64,000 nucleotides of DNA from UMGS1532 sp045542355 (GCA_045542355.1 JAZQKX010000042.1:1-64000); one strand, 5' to 3'; counted from the stretch's first letter, positions 7,707 to 16,889 are shown. Made by a program: numbers and translations. Notes: a model not told the origin generated them from the sequence alone.

Positions 7707-8255
7707 ATGAATTTAGAAGAAAAGAAATTAAGAGAAGAATATATATTCAAAGGTAAGATAATAAAGGTTCGGGTGGACGATGCCGAAGTGCCCGACGGCA
7801 CAGTTCACACGCGGGAAGTTGTGGAGCATAACGGCGGAGTCTGCATAGTTCCTGTGACCGATAAAAATGAGATAATCACCGTCAAACAGTTCAGATATCC
7901 ATATATGGAAGTTGTTAAAGAAATTCCCGCCGGAAAACGAGACGGCGATGAGGAGCCACTAACCTGCGGAATAAGAGAACTAAAGGAAGAAACAGGTTGC
8001 ACTGCCGAAAGGTTCCAATTTTTAGGTGAGCTTTACCCCAGTCCCGGCTACTGCGGTGAGATTATATACATGTATGCCGCATTTGGTCTCGACTACGGCG
8101 ACACCGACCCCGACGAGGATGAGTTTTTGCTTGTTGAAAAAACGCCTATAAAAGATTTAGTTGACGAAATTATGAGCGGTAAAATCAAGGATGCAAAAAC
8201 CCAAGCGGCGGTACTAAAGACATACTTGCTTTTAAAACAAAAGAACGAGCTATAA
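7707..8255 (+). CDS. nudF: Nudix hydrolase, ADP-ribose pyrophosphatase type
   Basis: Hydrolyses ADP-ribose and related nucleotide sugars to AMP plus sugar phosphate. The Nudix box GDEEPLTCGIRELKEETG is complete, with the RELKEETG metal-binding core; ELYPSPGYCGE downstream is typical of the ADP-ribose subfamily. The ATG at 7707 follows AAAAAGGAG with 7-bp spacing and is preferred over an in-frame TTG at 7683; this gives 182 residues, the usual length. Transcribed divergently from the carboxypeptidase gene with 42 bp between. Confidence 0.9.
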   Translation: MNLEEKKLREEYIFKGKIIKVRVDDAEVPDGTVHTREVVEHNGGVCIVPVTDKNEIITVKQFRYPYMEVVKEIPAGKRDGDEEPLTCGIRELKEETGCTAERFQFLGELYPSPGYCGEIIYMYAAFGLDYGDTDPDEDEFLLVEKTPIKDLVDEIMSGKIKDAKTQAAVLKTYLLLKQKNEL

Positions 8256-8273
8256 ATTTCATCATAGCTCGTT
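8244..8273. terminator. Bidirectional terminator between nudF and the his operon
   Basis: AACGAGCTA (8244-8252) pairs with TAGCTCGTT (8265-8273). T-rich sequence flanks it on the plus strand and A-rich on the other side, so it can end both nudF and the converging histidine operon. It partly overlaps the nudF stop. Confidence 0.75.
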
Positions 8274-8277
8274 TTAA

Positions 8278-9096
8278 TTATGCTTTGAAGCTGTTAATGT
8301 CGAATTCCTGAAACGTATCACCATGGAGGGAGACGATTGATTTAAAGCCGATTTCATTGGCAATTTTTAATGATTCCGCGAAGTAGCAGTCAAGGTGATT
8401 TTTATTGTGGCAATCACTATTAAGAATAATTTTTCCGCCCCTTTTGTATATCATTTTAAGAATATCAACAGAAGGGTAAATGCCGTGGTCTATACCACGG
8501 GCAATGGCGCCTGTGTTAATTTCAAAAGGCTTGTCGTATGGTATCAGGGCATCCACAGCCGCTTCGGCAAGTTTTAAATATTGGGGAGTAATCTCCATTT
8601 TAAGATTGTTGAAATATTTTGAAATTAAGTCAAAGTGACCAATAATGTCGCAATCGGTTTTATCAACCACGTGGGCTTCGGTTTCAAAAAAAGACTTACA
8701 GCACCTTATATTGTCACCATCAAATGCATCAATAAGGCGTTTTAGATGCTCAGGAGAAGAATCCACAGGGTAGTAAATTCCATCTTTTAACACATAATGC
8801 ACCGAGCCAACAACATATTGAAAATCATCATTGCTCTCGTCTGAGTAATAGTCATTTTCAACGCCAAGGTAGATGTTGATTCTATCCTTGTATTTATCCT
8901 TAGCGTCGTTGACTGCCTTAATATAAGCGGCGGTTCCCTCTTTTGTCATGCAATAGCTGGAATCAAAGCTTGTGAATCCATGACCAGAAAAGCCGAGGTG
9001 TGTGAAGCCTTTGGATATAGCCTCCTGCACCATTTCCTCAACAGTATTCGAGCCGTCGCAAAACATAGAGTGGGTATGAAAATTAGATTTAATCAT
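8278..9096 (-). CDS. hisJ: Histidinol-phosphatase, PHP family
   Basis: Converts histidinol phosphate to histidinol, step 8 of histidine synthesis. The PHP metal site is visible: NFHTHSMFCDG at the N-terminus, SGHGFTSF, the E-x-D motif of GVENDYY, the mid-protein H-x-D of IGHFDL and the C-terminal NSDCHN. 272 residues, the normal size. Last gene of the his operon; its first 8 bp overlap the end of hisIE. HisB here is a monofunctional dehydratase, so this PHP enzyme supplies the missing phosphatase. Confidence 0.93.
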   Translation of the reverse strand: MIKSNFHTHSMFCDGSNTVEEMVQEAISKGFTHLGFSGHGFTSFDSSYCMTKEGTAAYIKAVNDAKDKYKDRINIYLGVENDYYSDESNDDFQYVVGSVHYVLKDGIYYPVDSSPEHLKRLIDAFDGDNIRCCKSFFETEAHVVDKTDCDIIGHFDLISKYFNNLKMEITPQYLKLAEAAVDALIPYDKPFEINTGAIARGIDHGIYPSVDILKMIYKRGGKIILNSDCHNKNHLDCYFAESLKIANEIGFKSIVSLHGDTFQEFDINSFKA

Positions 9097-9745
9097 TACC
9101 AGTCATTTTCTCCTGCTTAACCTTGTGGTCAATAACATGGCGGGAACCAAGCTCTCGGTGAATATCCTCCAGTGTTATTCCCTTTTCCACCATAAGCACC
9201 ATAACATGATAGGCAAGGTCGGCAATTTCGTAGATAGCTTCGGGCTTATCGTCTGCCTTTGCGGCGATAATTACTTCGGTACATTCCTCGCCAATCTTTT
9301 TGAGAATTTTATCTGTACCCTTTTCGAAGAGATATGTGGTATAAGAGCCCTCAGGAAGGGTATCCTTTCTGCCCTGCAAAAGCTCATAAAGACCCTCTAA
9401 GGAAAATTCTGTTTTGTCCTCGCTCTGCCACACGGGGTTATGGAAACAGGAATCCTCGCCTAAATGACAGGCGGGTCCATCCTTCTCCACCACAACGGTT
9501 AAGGCGTCGTAGTCGCAGTCGGCGGTAATTGATACAATATGCTGGTAATTACCACTGGTTTCACCCTTTAGCCAAAGTTCATTGCGTGAGCGACTGTAGA
9601 AACAGGTCATACCTTTTTCCATTGAAATCTTAAGGCTTTCCTTGTTCATATATGCAACGGTCAATACCTTCTTGGTGATTGAATCCACAACCACAGCGGG
9701 TATAAGACCCTTTTCGTCAAATTTAAGCTTTTCTATATCCAACAT
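9089..9745 (-). CDS. hisI: Phosphoribosyl-AMP cyclohydrolase / phosphoribosyl-ATP pyrophosphatase
   Basis: Bifunctional HisIE, steps 2 and 3 of histidine synthesis. Residues 1-105 form the cyclohydrolase with the zinc cysteines in TADCDYDALTV and GEDSCF; residues about 113-215 form the pyrophosphohydrolase with KIGEECTEVIIAAK and the E/D helix EAIYEIADLAYHVMV. 218 residues, a standard fusion length. Sits 3 bp after hisF. Confidence 0.95.
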   Translation of the reverse strand: MLDIEKLKFDEKGLIPAVVVDSITKKVLTVAYMNKESLKISMEKGMTCFYSRSRNELWLKGETSGNYQHIVSITADCDYDALTVVVEKDGPACHLGEDSCFHNPVWQSEDKTEFSLEGLYELLQGRKDTLPEGSYTTYLFEKGTDKILKKIGEECTEVIIAAKADDKPEAIYEIADLAYHVMVLMVEKGITLEDIHRELGSRHVIDHKVKQEKMTGND

Positions 9746-9748
9746 ATT

Positions 9749-10507
9749 TTACAACCTCACATTTATATTATTCTTTTTCAGTTCCGCTTTCAAATCGGGA
9801 ATTGCCACCTCTCCGAAATGGAAAATTGAGGCGGCAAGACCCGCGTCAATTTCGGGAATTTTTTGGAACAAATCGATAAAATCCCTGATCCCCCCAGCGC
9901 CACCAGAGGCAATCACAGGCACATTAACCGCTTCTCTGACAGCCTTGAGCATCTCGATATCGAAGCCCTGTTTCACTCCGTCGGTGTCGATGGAATTAAC
10001 CACAACCTCACCGGCGCCCATATCCACACAGTGCTTTATCCAAGAGATACCCTCCATGCCGGTATCCTCTCTGCCACCCTTTGCAAACACATGGAACTCA
10101 CCGTTCACACGCTTTATATCGGCAGAAATAACAACACATTGGTCTCCGTAGATTTTCGCGGCTTCCTCGATAAGTTTTGGATTTCTGATAGCACCTGAAT
10201 TTACGCTAACCTTATCGGCTCCGCATTTCAGCACTCGGTCAAAATCCTCAACCGTATTGATTCCGCCACCAACGGTTAGGGGAATGAATATATGTGAGGC
10301 AACCTCGGTGAGAATATCGGTGAATAATTTCCGTTCCTCAAAGGATGCAGTTATATCGTAGAACACCAGCTCGTCTGCTCCGTTGTCACTATATAGCTTA
10401 GCTAACTCGACAGGAGAAGAAACATCATTAAGTCCCTTGAAATTAGTTCCTTTAACTACCCTGCCGTTTTTTACATCCAGGCAAGGTATAATTCTCTTGG
10501 TAATCAT
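9749..10507 (-). CDS. hisF: Imidazole glycerol phosphate synthase, cyclase subunit
   Basis: (beta/alpha)8 barrel that uses ammonia from HisH to make imidazole glycerol phosphate and AICAR. Both catalytic aspartates are seen: IIPCLDVKNGRVVKG near residue 11 and VVISADIKR near 130; the phosphate loops VGGGINT and ASGGAGG are intact. 252 residues. Its start overlaps the hisA stop by 4 bp, which indicates translational coupling. Confidence 0.96.
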   Translation of the reverse strand: MITKRIIPCLDVKNGRVVKGTNFKGLNDVSSPVELAKLYSDNGADELVFYDITASFEERKLFTDILTEVASHIFIPLTVGGGINTVEDFDRVLKCGADKVSVNSGAIRNPKLIEEAAKIYGDQCVVISADIKRVNGEFHVFAKGGREDTGMEGISWIKHCVDMGAGEVVVNSIDTDGVKQGFDIEMLKAVREAVNVPVIASGGAGGIRDFIDLFQKIPEIDAGLAASIFHFGEVAIPDLKAELKKNNINVRL

Positions 10508-11217
10508 TTAGCCACCTCTATTGCGGTTTTTAAATCAATAGCGCCAATGTAATATGCTTTACCGACAATAGCGGCATAAAGGTCAAGTGTACGCAGAGCA
10601 ACAATGTCCTCGATGCTTGACACACCACCAGAAGCCACGATATCCATACTGAATTTTTCACTAAGCTCACGGTAAAGCTGTCGGTTGGTACCCTGCATTG
10701 CCCCGTCCTTGGAAACATCTGTGCAGATAACAGTCTTTACGCCCAAGCCACTGAGATATTTGAAGAAATCCTGACAGGCGATGTTGGACTTCTCCACCCA
10801 GCCCTTGATGGCAACAAATCCATCCTTTATGTCGGCGCCAACTGCGATGAAATCTCCATATTTTTCGATTGCTTCTTTTAAAAATGTCTCGTCTTCAACG
10901 GCGGCAGTGCCTAAAATAACACGGCTGACTCCGATTTCGCGGTATTTTTCCACGATTTCCATAGAACGAATACCGCCACCTATCTCAACCTTGAGCCCTG
11001 TGTTCTTAACTATTTCCTCTACCACATGAAGATTCGGGGTAGTGCCGTTTTTAGCGCCCTCTAAATCCACCATATGGATATACTTGGCTCCTGCCATTTC
11101 AAACTCTTTTGCAATTTCTAAGGGGTTGTTGCTGTATATCGTCATGTTATCATAGTCGCCTTTAAGAAGACGAACAGCGCAACCTTTATATAAATCTATT
11201 GCGGGAAAAATCAGCAT
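10504..11217 (-). CDS. hisA: ProFAR isomerase
   Basis: Isomerises ProFAR to PRFAR (step 4) on a (beta/alpha)8 barrel. The first catalytic Asp is in FPAIDLYKG (residue 8) and the second half carries VGADIKDGFVAIKGW and CTDVSKDGAMQG; GGGIRS and SGGVSS are the phosphate-binding loops. 237 residues. Lies 6 bp after hisH. Confidence 0.95.
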   Translation of the reverse strand: MLIFPAIDLYKGCAVRLLKGDYDNMTIYSNNPLEIAKEFEMAGAKYIHMVDLEGAKNGTTPNLHVVEEIVKNTGLKVEIGGGIRSMEIVEKYREIGVSRVILGTAAVEDETFLKEAIEKYGDFIAVGADIKDGFVAIKGWVEKSNIACQDFFKYLSGLGVKTVICTDVSKDGAMQGTNRQLYRELSEKFSMDIVASGGVSSIEDIVALRTLDLYAAIVGKAYYIGAIDLKTAIEVAK

Positions 11218-11223
11218 TTCAAA

Positions 11224-11835
11224 TTATACTCCTATCTCGTTAAATCCGCGCAGAATGTTAAGTCCTACCTCTCCGCTCTTTTCAGGGTGGAATTGACAAC
11301 CGTATACATTGCCGCTCCAAACCGCGGCGGTGAAATTAATTCCGTACTCCGCAGATGCAGCTGTAGCCTCAGATATTTCCGCAAAGTAAGAATGTACGAA
11401 ATACACATGGTCGCCGCTGTCTATATACCTAAAAATCGGACAATTATCGGCAGTTTTAATTGCATTCCAGCCAATGTGGGGAACCTTTAAAGAGTCAACA
11501 ATTCTGCCCTTAAAGGGAATAACTGAGCCTTTTATAAGTCCTAATCCCCCATGCTCACCGTATTCGTAGCTTTTATCGAACAGAAGTTGCATACCGAGGC
11601 AGATACCCATAAGAGGCTTACCCTTTGCTACCTCATCTAAAACAACCTTATCCATTCCGCTGTCTCTCAGTTTTTTTGCCGCATCGCGGAAAGCCCCTAC
11701 GCCTGGTAAAATCAGCTTGTTCGCCGACCTGATAACATCAATATCATTAGTTACCACCGCATCCGCGCCGATAGCCTTGAAAGATGAAACAAGGGAAAAT
11801 AGATTGCCGACTCCATAGTCAATAATTGCTATCAT
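11224..11835 (-). CDS. hisH: Imidazole glycerol phosphate synthase, glutaminase subunit
   Basis: Class I glutamine amidotransferase that releases ammonia for HisF. The triad is visible: nucleophile Cys in MGICLGMQLLF and His-Glu in GCQFHPEKSG; the N-terminal IIDYGVGN and oxyanion region PGVGAF are standard. 203 residues. The stop of hisB and the start of hisH share one base at 11835. Confidence 0.95.
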   Translation of the reverse strand: MIAIIDYGVGNLFSLVSSFKAIGADAVVTNDIDVIRSANKLILPGVGAFRDAAKKLRDSGMDKVVLDEVAKGKPLMGICLGMQLLFDKSYEYGEHGGLGLIKGSVIPFKGRIVDSLKVPHIGWNAIKTADNCPIFRYIDSGDHVYFVHSYFAEISEATAASAEYGINFTAAVWSGNVYGCQFHPEKSGEVGLNILRGFNEIGV

Positions 11836-12422
11836 TACAGAACTCCTTTGGTGGAGGGAATTGTATCCCCTGCCCTTTTATCCATTTCAACCGCAGCGCG
11901 CATGGACCTTGCCACTGATTTATATGTACCCTCAATGATATGATGGGTGTTTGTTCCGTCAAGGGATTTTATATGCAAGGTGATGTTGGCGTTTCGTACA
12001 AATCCCTCAAAGAATTCCTCAACAAGCTCGGTGTCAAAATCTCCTACTCTGGCTTTGAGATTATCCAAAGAATAGGACAAATGGCATCTGCCTGAAATAT
12101 CTACAGCCGAAAGTATGAGCGCTTCGTCCATAGGGAGGATTGTGCTACCATAGCGGTTGATTCCGCGCATTTCACCTAATGCCTCACGAAAAGCGAGACC
12201 CAGACAAATGCCGATATCCTCCACTGTGTGGTGATAGTCCACGTCTATGTCCCCTTTACATTTAACCTCCAAGTCAAACATACCGTGACGGGCAAAAAGG
12301 GTTAGCATATGGTTTAAAAATCCACACCCTGTATCAATTAAAGATTTACCGCTACCATCAAGATTAAGTTTAAGACCGATATCTGTCTCTGCGGTTTTTC
12401 TGTTAATTTCTGCAGTTCTCAT
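11835..12422 (-). CDS. hisB: Imidazoleglycerol-phosphate dehydratase
   Basis: Step 6, imidazole glycerol phosphate to imidazole acetol phosphate. Two manganese-binding HHxxE motifs are present, HHTVEDIG and HHIIEGTYKS. At 195 residues it lacks the HAD phosphatase domain of the enterobacterial fusion, which agrees with a separate PHP phosphatase at the operon end. Overlaps hisC by 4 bp. Confidence 0.96.
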   Translation of the reverse strand: MRTAEINRKTAETDIGLKLNLDGSGKSLIDTGCGFLNHMLTLFARHGMFDLEVKCKGDIDVDYHHTVEDIGICLGLAFREALGEMRGINRYGSTILPMDEALILSAVDISGRCHLSYSLDNLKARVGDFDTELVEEFFEGFVRNANITLHIKSLDGTNTHHIIEGTYKSVARSMRAAVEMDKRAGDTIPSTKGVL

Positions 12423-13492
12423 TTGCTACCTCCGATTATATTTTTAAGTTCTGATATGAGACTTTCCATTTCATCCCTACTACCTATTGTAATTCGATTG
12501 AATTCGCAGATTCGGGGATTAGAGAAATGTCTCACTAAAAATCCATTCTGCTTTAATTTTAAATACAGTTCCTCGCCACCGAGTTTTTCGTGCTTAGCAA
12601 ACACAAAATTGGCTATTGATGGCAACACCTTGAAGCCAAGCTTCTCCAATTCCGTGACTGTGTATTCTCGGGTTTCGATAATTTTTTCACAATTTTTTAT
12701 ATAATAGCTGTCTTCATTTAATGCCGCAACACCTGCCGCTTGGGTCAAGCGGTTTACGTTATAAGGATTAGTGGAATTCTTGATAAGCTCTAAATCCTTA
12801 ATGATATCTCTTGATGCAAAGCAATAACCCAAACGGGCACCCGCCATGCTACGGGATTTGGAAAAGGTTCGACAAACCAATAGATTTTTATATTTATTTA
12901 TAAGCTTATAGCAAGATTTACCTCCGAAATCAATGTAGGCTTCGTCTACAACCACCACATTGTCTGGATTCGAAGCAATGATTTTTTCAATATCTTCTTC
13001 GCTCAAAGTCATGCCTGTTGGAGCGTTCGGATTGGCTATAACATTAAACTTACCATTACCAACATAATCCTCGGGGTTAATGGAAAAATCCTCGCTAAGC
13101 AGAATCTCACTGTAATCAATGCCATAAAGTTTACAAAAAACATTATAAAAGCCATAGGTAATATCAGGAAACATTGCTCCCTTTTGTTTTCCATAGAGCA
13201 TAAATGCAAAGTTCAATATCTCGTCAGATCCGTTTGATACAAAAATGTTTTCCTTATCAACCCCATAAATTTCGGCTAATTTCACCCTCAATGCATTGCA
13301 ATCAGGGTCACAATAAAGTCTAAGCTTTTCCGCCTCGTCGCAATTCATTGTGTCTAAAACGGATTTCGATGGCGGATAGGGAGATTCGTTAGTGTTAAGT
13401 TTGATATAACTTTTATCTTGAGGCTGTTCACCAGGTACGTATTCCTTTAATTCCGAGAATCTTGAATCTCTGAATCTACTCACGGTCTTCAC
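12419..13492 (-). CDS. hisC: Histidinol-phosphate aminotransferase
   Basis: PLP-dependent fold-type I aminotransferase, step 7. The Schiff-base lysine is in RTFSKSRSMAGARLGY; LNTNESPYPPS at the N-terminus and ANPNAPTG are family hallmarks, as is DEAYIDFGG. 357 residues. The start codon appears to be GTG at 13492, overlapping hisD by 17 bp, the largest overlap in this operon. Confidence 0.94.
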   Translation of the reverse strand: MKTVSRFRDSRFSELKEYVPGEQPQDKSYIKLNTNESPYPPSKSVLDTMNCDEAEKLRLYCDPDCNALRVKLAEIYGVDKENIFVSNGSDEILNFAFMLYGKQKGAMFPDITYGFYNVFCKLYGIDYSEILLSEDFSINPEDYVGNGKFNVIANPNAPTGMTLSEEDIEKIIASNPDNVVVVDEAYIDFGGKSCYKLINKYKNLLVCRTFSKSRSMAGARLGYCFASRDIIKDLELIKNSTNPYNVNRLTQAAGVAALNEDSYYIKNCEKIIETREYTVTELEKLGFKVLPSIANFVFAKHEKLGGEELYLKLKQNGFLVRHFSNPRICEFNRITIGSRDEMESLISELKNIIGGSK

Positions 13493-14762
13493 CCTCTAAT
13501 CTTATGGTAGCGCTTTTGGCATGGGCGGTAAGCCCCTCCTTTTCTGCAAAGAAGGCAACATCCTCTGCAACATTAAAAAGCGCATCCTTGGTATAATAAG
13601 TAAACTGTGATTTTTTAACAAAATCATCAACCGACAAAGGACTGGAAAAACGTGCAGTACCACTTGTTGGTAAAGTGTGGTTAGGTCCAGCATAGTAATC
13701 TCCCAGAGCCTCGGGGCAATAGCGTCCCATAAATATGCTACCGGCGTTCTTGATGCTGTCAAGATAATCGAAAGGATTGTCGACACAAAGTTCAAGGTGT
13801 TCAGGCGCAATTTCATTGGCAATATCTATTGCCAACATCAAATCCTCTGCTACTATGATTTTACCGTTGTTATCAATAGAAACCCTTGCGATTTCCTCTC
13901 GTGAAAGCTGAGGAATCTGCTCCTCAAGAGCATCACTAACTGCATTGGCAAACTCCATGGAGTCGGTAACCAGCACTGCACTTGCATTTTTATCGTGCTC
14001 AGCCTGAGATAACAGGTCAGCCGCTACAAACTGAGGATTACTCTTTCCGTCTGCAACCACAAGGATTTCGCTGGGACCTGCTATCATATCTATAGATACA
14101 AGTCCAAATACCTGACGTTTAGCTTCAGCAACAAAAGCGTTACCAGGGCCAACAATTTTATCAACCTTAGGAACGGTTTCAGTACCATAGCTTAAAGCCG
14201 CTACAGCCTGTGCGCCGCCAACCTTGAAAATTCTGTCAACACCCGCAATTTCTGCGGCGGCGAGAATAACGGGATTTACCTTGCCCTCAGCATTCGGCGG
14301 AGTGACAATGCAAATTTCCTTGCACCCTGCAATTTTTGCGGGAATGCTGTCCATCAAGACAGTGGAGGGATAAGCCGCAGTTCCACCTGGCACATAAAGA
14401 CCAACCTTTTCGATAGGGGTAATTTTCTGACCAGTTACAATTCCGCTTTTCTCATTAAGTACAAAGCTGTTTCTAACCTGGCATTTATGATATTCTCTTA
14501 TGTTTTCAGCGGCGGTGCGGAGTATCTCCAAAAAACGTGGCTCAACAGTATTAAAAGCCTCGTCAATTTCCTCGCGGGTCACCTCTAAGCTTTTGAGCTC
14601 TGCTTTATCAAACTTACGGCAATAGTTAAATAAAGCTTGGTCACCGTTTAGCCTTACATCATTTATAATATCGGCAACAATGCCAGATACATCCTGTTCT
14701 GCAGTGCCACGAGCGAATATTTCATCACGGGAAACCTCGCTGTAATTCAATATTTTAATCAT
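13476..14762 (-). CDS. hisD: Histidinol dehydrogenase
   Basis: NAD- and zinc-dependent last enzyme, oxidising histidinol twice to histidine. Zinc and active-site motifs: LLSQAEHDKNASA, APEHLEL, AGPNHTLPTSG, and GPSEILVVAD for substrate/NAD contacts. 428 residues. Overlaps hisG by 8 bp. The position early in the operon (Z-G-D-C-B-H-A-F-IE-J) is common in Clostridia. Confidence 0.96.
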   Translation of the reverse strand: MIKILNYSEVSRDEIFARGTAEQDVSGIVADIINDVRLNGDQALFNYCRKFDKAELKSLEVTREEIDEAFNTVEPRFLEILRTAAENIREYHKCQVRNSFVLNEKSGIVTGQKITPIEKVGLYVPGGTAAYPSTVLMDSIPAKIAGCKEICIVTPPNAEGKVNPVILAAAEIAGVDRIFKVGGAQAVAALSYGTETVPKVDKIVGPGNAFVAEAKRQVFGLVSIDMIAGPSEILVVADGKSNPQFVAADLLSQAEHDKNASAVLVTDSMEFANAVSDALEEQIPQLSREEIARVSIDNNGKIIVAEDLMLAIDIANEIAPEHLELCVDNPFDYLDSIKNAGSIFMGRYCPEALGDYYAGPNHTLPTSGTARFSSPLSVDDFVKKSQFTYYTKDALFNVAEDVAFFAEKEGLTAHAKSATIRLEGEDRE

Positions 14763-15393
14763 TTTTATTCCTCACTAATCCAGACAAAGATTCGTAAATC
14801 TTATCTATTTTCTCCTGCTTGAACTTATAGGAAGATTTGTTTGCTATAAGCCTTGCGCTGATTGGCACAATATCCTCTATGGGTTCAAGATTATTTTCAT
14901 AAAGGGTTTTACCAGTTTCGACTATATCTACAATAACGTCAGAAAGCCCCAAAATAGGTGCTATTTCTATTGAGCCGTTAAGGTGGATAATATCTATATC
15001 TCTGCCCTTCTGAGCATAAAAATCTCTTGCTATTTTTGAAAACTTGGTTGCAACCTTGAGAGTTTTGGCGGTGTTATCACGAAAATCTTTAGGTGCAGCT
15101 ACAGCCATTCGACAAATACCAAGATGTAGGTCGAGAAGCTCATATACATCGGGGGAATATTCCAACAGAATGTCCTTTCCTGCCACACCTATATCGGCGG
15201 CTCCCCTTTCCACATATATGGCAACATCTGATGGCTTTACCCAAAAGTAACGTATACCAACCTCGCTGTTTTCAAATATCAGCTTTCTGCCCGGGTCGTG
15301 TATTTGGGGGCAAGGAAAACCTGAGTTTTCAAACATTTCCAATACCTTTTCGCCTAATCTACCCTTAGGCAGTGCAACGTTAATTGTATTCAT
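14755..15393 (-). CDS. hisG: ATP phosphoribosyltransferase, short form
   Basis: First committed step of histidine synthesis, ATP plus PRPP. At 212 residues it is the short form, which lacks the C-terminal histidine-binding ACT-like domain and works only with HisZ; hisZ is the adjacent gene. Motifs ALPKGRLGE, GIRYFWVKPSDV and the PRPP loop DVIVDIVETGKTL are clear. One base separates it from the hisZ stop. Confidence 0.95.
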   Translation of the reverse strand: MNTINVALPKGRLGEKVLEMFENSGFPCPQIHDPGRKLIFENSEVGIRYFWVKPSDVAIYVERGAADIGVAGKDILLEYSPDVYELLDLHLGICRMAVAAPKDFRDNTAKTLKVATKFSKIARDFYAQKGRDIDIIHLNGSIEIAPILGLSDVIVDIVETGKTLYENNLEPIEDIVPISARLIANKSSYKFKQEKIDKIYESLSGLVRNKND

Positions 15394-15394
15394 A

Positions 15395-16504
15395 TTACTC
15401 TGCCCCCTCTAAATCGTCGAAACTTATGAGCTTTCGATATCTATAATTCTTAGGCACTTTTCCAAGAACAATAACACGGCTTCCGTCGGATGATAGCCTA
15501 TTCACATACTTTAGCAGTTTTTCGGGTGAAGCCCCCTGCGTTTTAAGCAATACCACATCTACATCGTATTCTTCTAAATCGTTACCGTAGCGCTCCAACA
15601 TATCGAGATATACGGCGAATCCTATAGCACCGGAATTCTTGCCCATTTTTGCAGCAAGTTTATCGTATTGTCCACCAGATAAAACCGCCTGTGGAATACC
15701 ATTGATATATCCTTTGAACACAATACCGCTATAGTATTTCATATCGCTTACTATTGAGAAATCAATATTCACTCTTTTGAGCATTCCCGCCTGTTCTAAA
15801 GCGTACATTACAGCTCCAAATTCGTTGAGAGCATTCATGACCTCAGGATTTTTAGCGAAAAGCGCAAAGGTATTGCTTACCTCTTTATAGCTTTTATAGT
15901 TGTGGGTAAGCTTAGTGCAGACATCGGCGGCTGTAGTGGATATACATCCGCTTTCCATCAGTGAAATTATACCATCAGCGTTCTTAGATTGCACACACTC
16001 TAAAACCTTAGACTGAGCCTCCCCGTCAATATCACAGGCAGAAAACAAAGCCGCAATAAGACCAGCGTGGGAAACATCCAAAATATAGTCCTCATCAATC
16101 AGCCCAAGGCTTTTTACTGCCAAGCTGACGACCTCACAAATATCATAGGTGCATATATCACCAATACATTCGAGGCCTGTCTGAGTTATCTCCTTATAGG
16201 AACCTGAGCCCTCAGCAATTCTGTAAACACTTTCGTCATAATACACCTTAGTTACAAAGCCCTCGAAATCCTTAGTGTTTTTGATTATAGAAAGAGTGAC
16301 ATCAGGCTTCAAAGCCATTAATTTGCCTGTGGTATCGGTAAAGGTGATTACTCCGTTGGAAACCAAGGAATGCATATTTCTTACATAAAAATCATATTCC
16401 TCAAATTTGCTCATTTTAAACTGAGAGTATCCAAAGCCTGAATAGAGTTCACGGAGGGCATATATAGCCTTTTCTTCATTTTTGAGGAGTTTACTGTTCA
16501 GCAT
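15395..16504 (-). CDS. hisZ: ATP phosphoribosyltransferase regulatory subunit HisZ
   Basis: A catalytically inactive histidyl-tRNA synthetase paralogue that activates short HisG and mediates feedback by histidine. The class II core is seen (GFGYSQFKMSKFEEYD, ALKPDVTLSI, GLECIGDICTYD, SGGQYDKLA), but at 369 residues there is only a short C-terminal extension in place of a full anticodon domain. Overlaps the upstream regulator by 14 bp. Confidence 0.92.
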   Translation of the reverse strand: MLNSKLLKNEEKAIYALRELYSGFGYSQFKMSKFEEYDFYVRNMHSLVSNGVITFTDTTGKLMALKPDVTLSIIKNTKDFEGFVTKVYYDESVYRIAEGSGSYKEITQTGLECIGDICTYDICEVVSLAVKSLGLIDEDYILDVSHAGLIAALFSACDIDGEAQSKVLECVQSKNADGIISLMESGCISTTAADVCTKLTHNYKSYKEVSNTFALFAKNPEVMNALNEFGAVMYALEQAGMLKRVNIDFSIVSDMKYYSGIVFKGYINGIPQAVLSGGQYDKLAAKMGKNSGAIGFAVYLDMLERYGNDLEEYDVDVVLLKTQGASPEKLLKYVNRLSSDGSRVIVLGKVPKNYRYRKLISFDDLEGAE

Positions 16505-16793
16505 TATTCTCCCCCTCTATTCTGTCGATGGCAAGTTTATAACCACCGTCTCCGTAGTTGATGCATTTACTTACTCTGCAGATAGTTGCTGTGCTTGCGC
16601 CTGTAATTTTATTGATATCTGCGTAGCTTTTTCCAAGACAGAGATTACGAGCAACATCAAAGCGTTGAGATATCGCCTCGATTTCCTGAATTGTACAAGC
16701 ATCTTCAAAAAAGCTATAACACTCATCTATGGTTTTTAGAGAAAGTATGGCTTCAAACAGCTTGTCAACTGTATCCTTTTTAAATTTATGCAT
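16491..16793 (-). CDS. hisR: TrpR/YerC-family repressor, candidate histidine regulator
   Basis: The 100-residue protein belongs to the YerC/TrpR-like helix-turn-helix family: IQEIEAISQRFDVARNLCLG followed by the recognition helix region SYADINKITGASTATICRVS. It is the first gene of the his operon and overlaps hisZ. TrpR-family HisR proteins are known regulators of histidine genes in Firmicutes. An inverted repeat lies in the spacer of the operon promoter, so autoregulation of the whole operon by histidine-bound protein is the likely mechanism (inference). Confidence 0.8.
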   Translation of the reverse strand: MHKFKKDTVDKLFEAILSLKTIDECYSFFEDACTIQEIEAISQRFDVARNLCLGKSYADINKITGASTATICRVSKCINYGDGGYKLAIDRIEGENNAEQ

Positions 16794-16827
16794 GATTTTT
16801 TACACTCCATAAAAATTGATATATAGC

Positions 16828-16856
16828 ATTTTAGCACACTAAAGCGCTAAAGTCAA
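16828..16856 (-). promoter_or_regulatory. Histidine operon promoter
   Basis: Minus-strand TTGACT (16851-16856) and TAAAAT (16828-16833) with a 17-bp spacer, 35 bp before the regulator's start codon. No T-box or attenuator leader is present in the short untranslated region. Confidence 0.8.
16831..16850. promoter_or_regulatory. Candidate HisR operator
   Basis: TTAGC (16831-16835) and GCTAA (16846-16850) form an inverted repeat with a 10-bp centre that occupies the spacer between -35 and -10 of the his promoter. This is a classic position for repression by a dimeric TrpR-type protein. Only one copy was noticed. Confidence 0.55.
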
Positions 16857-16859
16857 TAG

Positions 16860-16889
16860 AAAAAGCCCCGTTTTTTCGCAAAACGGGGC
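16860..16889 (-). terminator. hppA terminator
   Basis: GCCCCGTTTT and AAAACGGGGC form a perfect 10-bp stem with a 5-nt loop, followed on the minus strand by TTTTT. It isolates hppA from the his promoter immediately downstream. Confidence 0.92.

Noticed and set aside
16831..16850. Possible CIRCE element before the his operon
   Set aside because: Both ends share TTAGC/GCTAA with CIRCE, but the full TTAGCACTC-N9-GAGTGCTAA pattern is missing; only the groES site qualifies.
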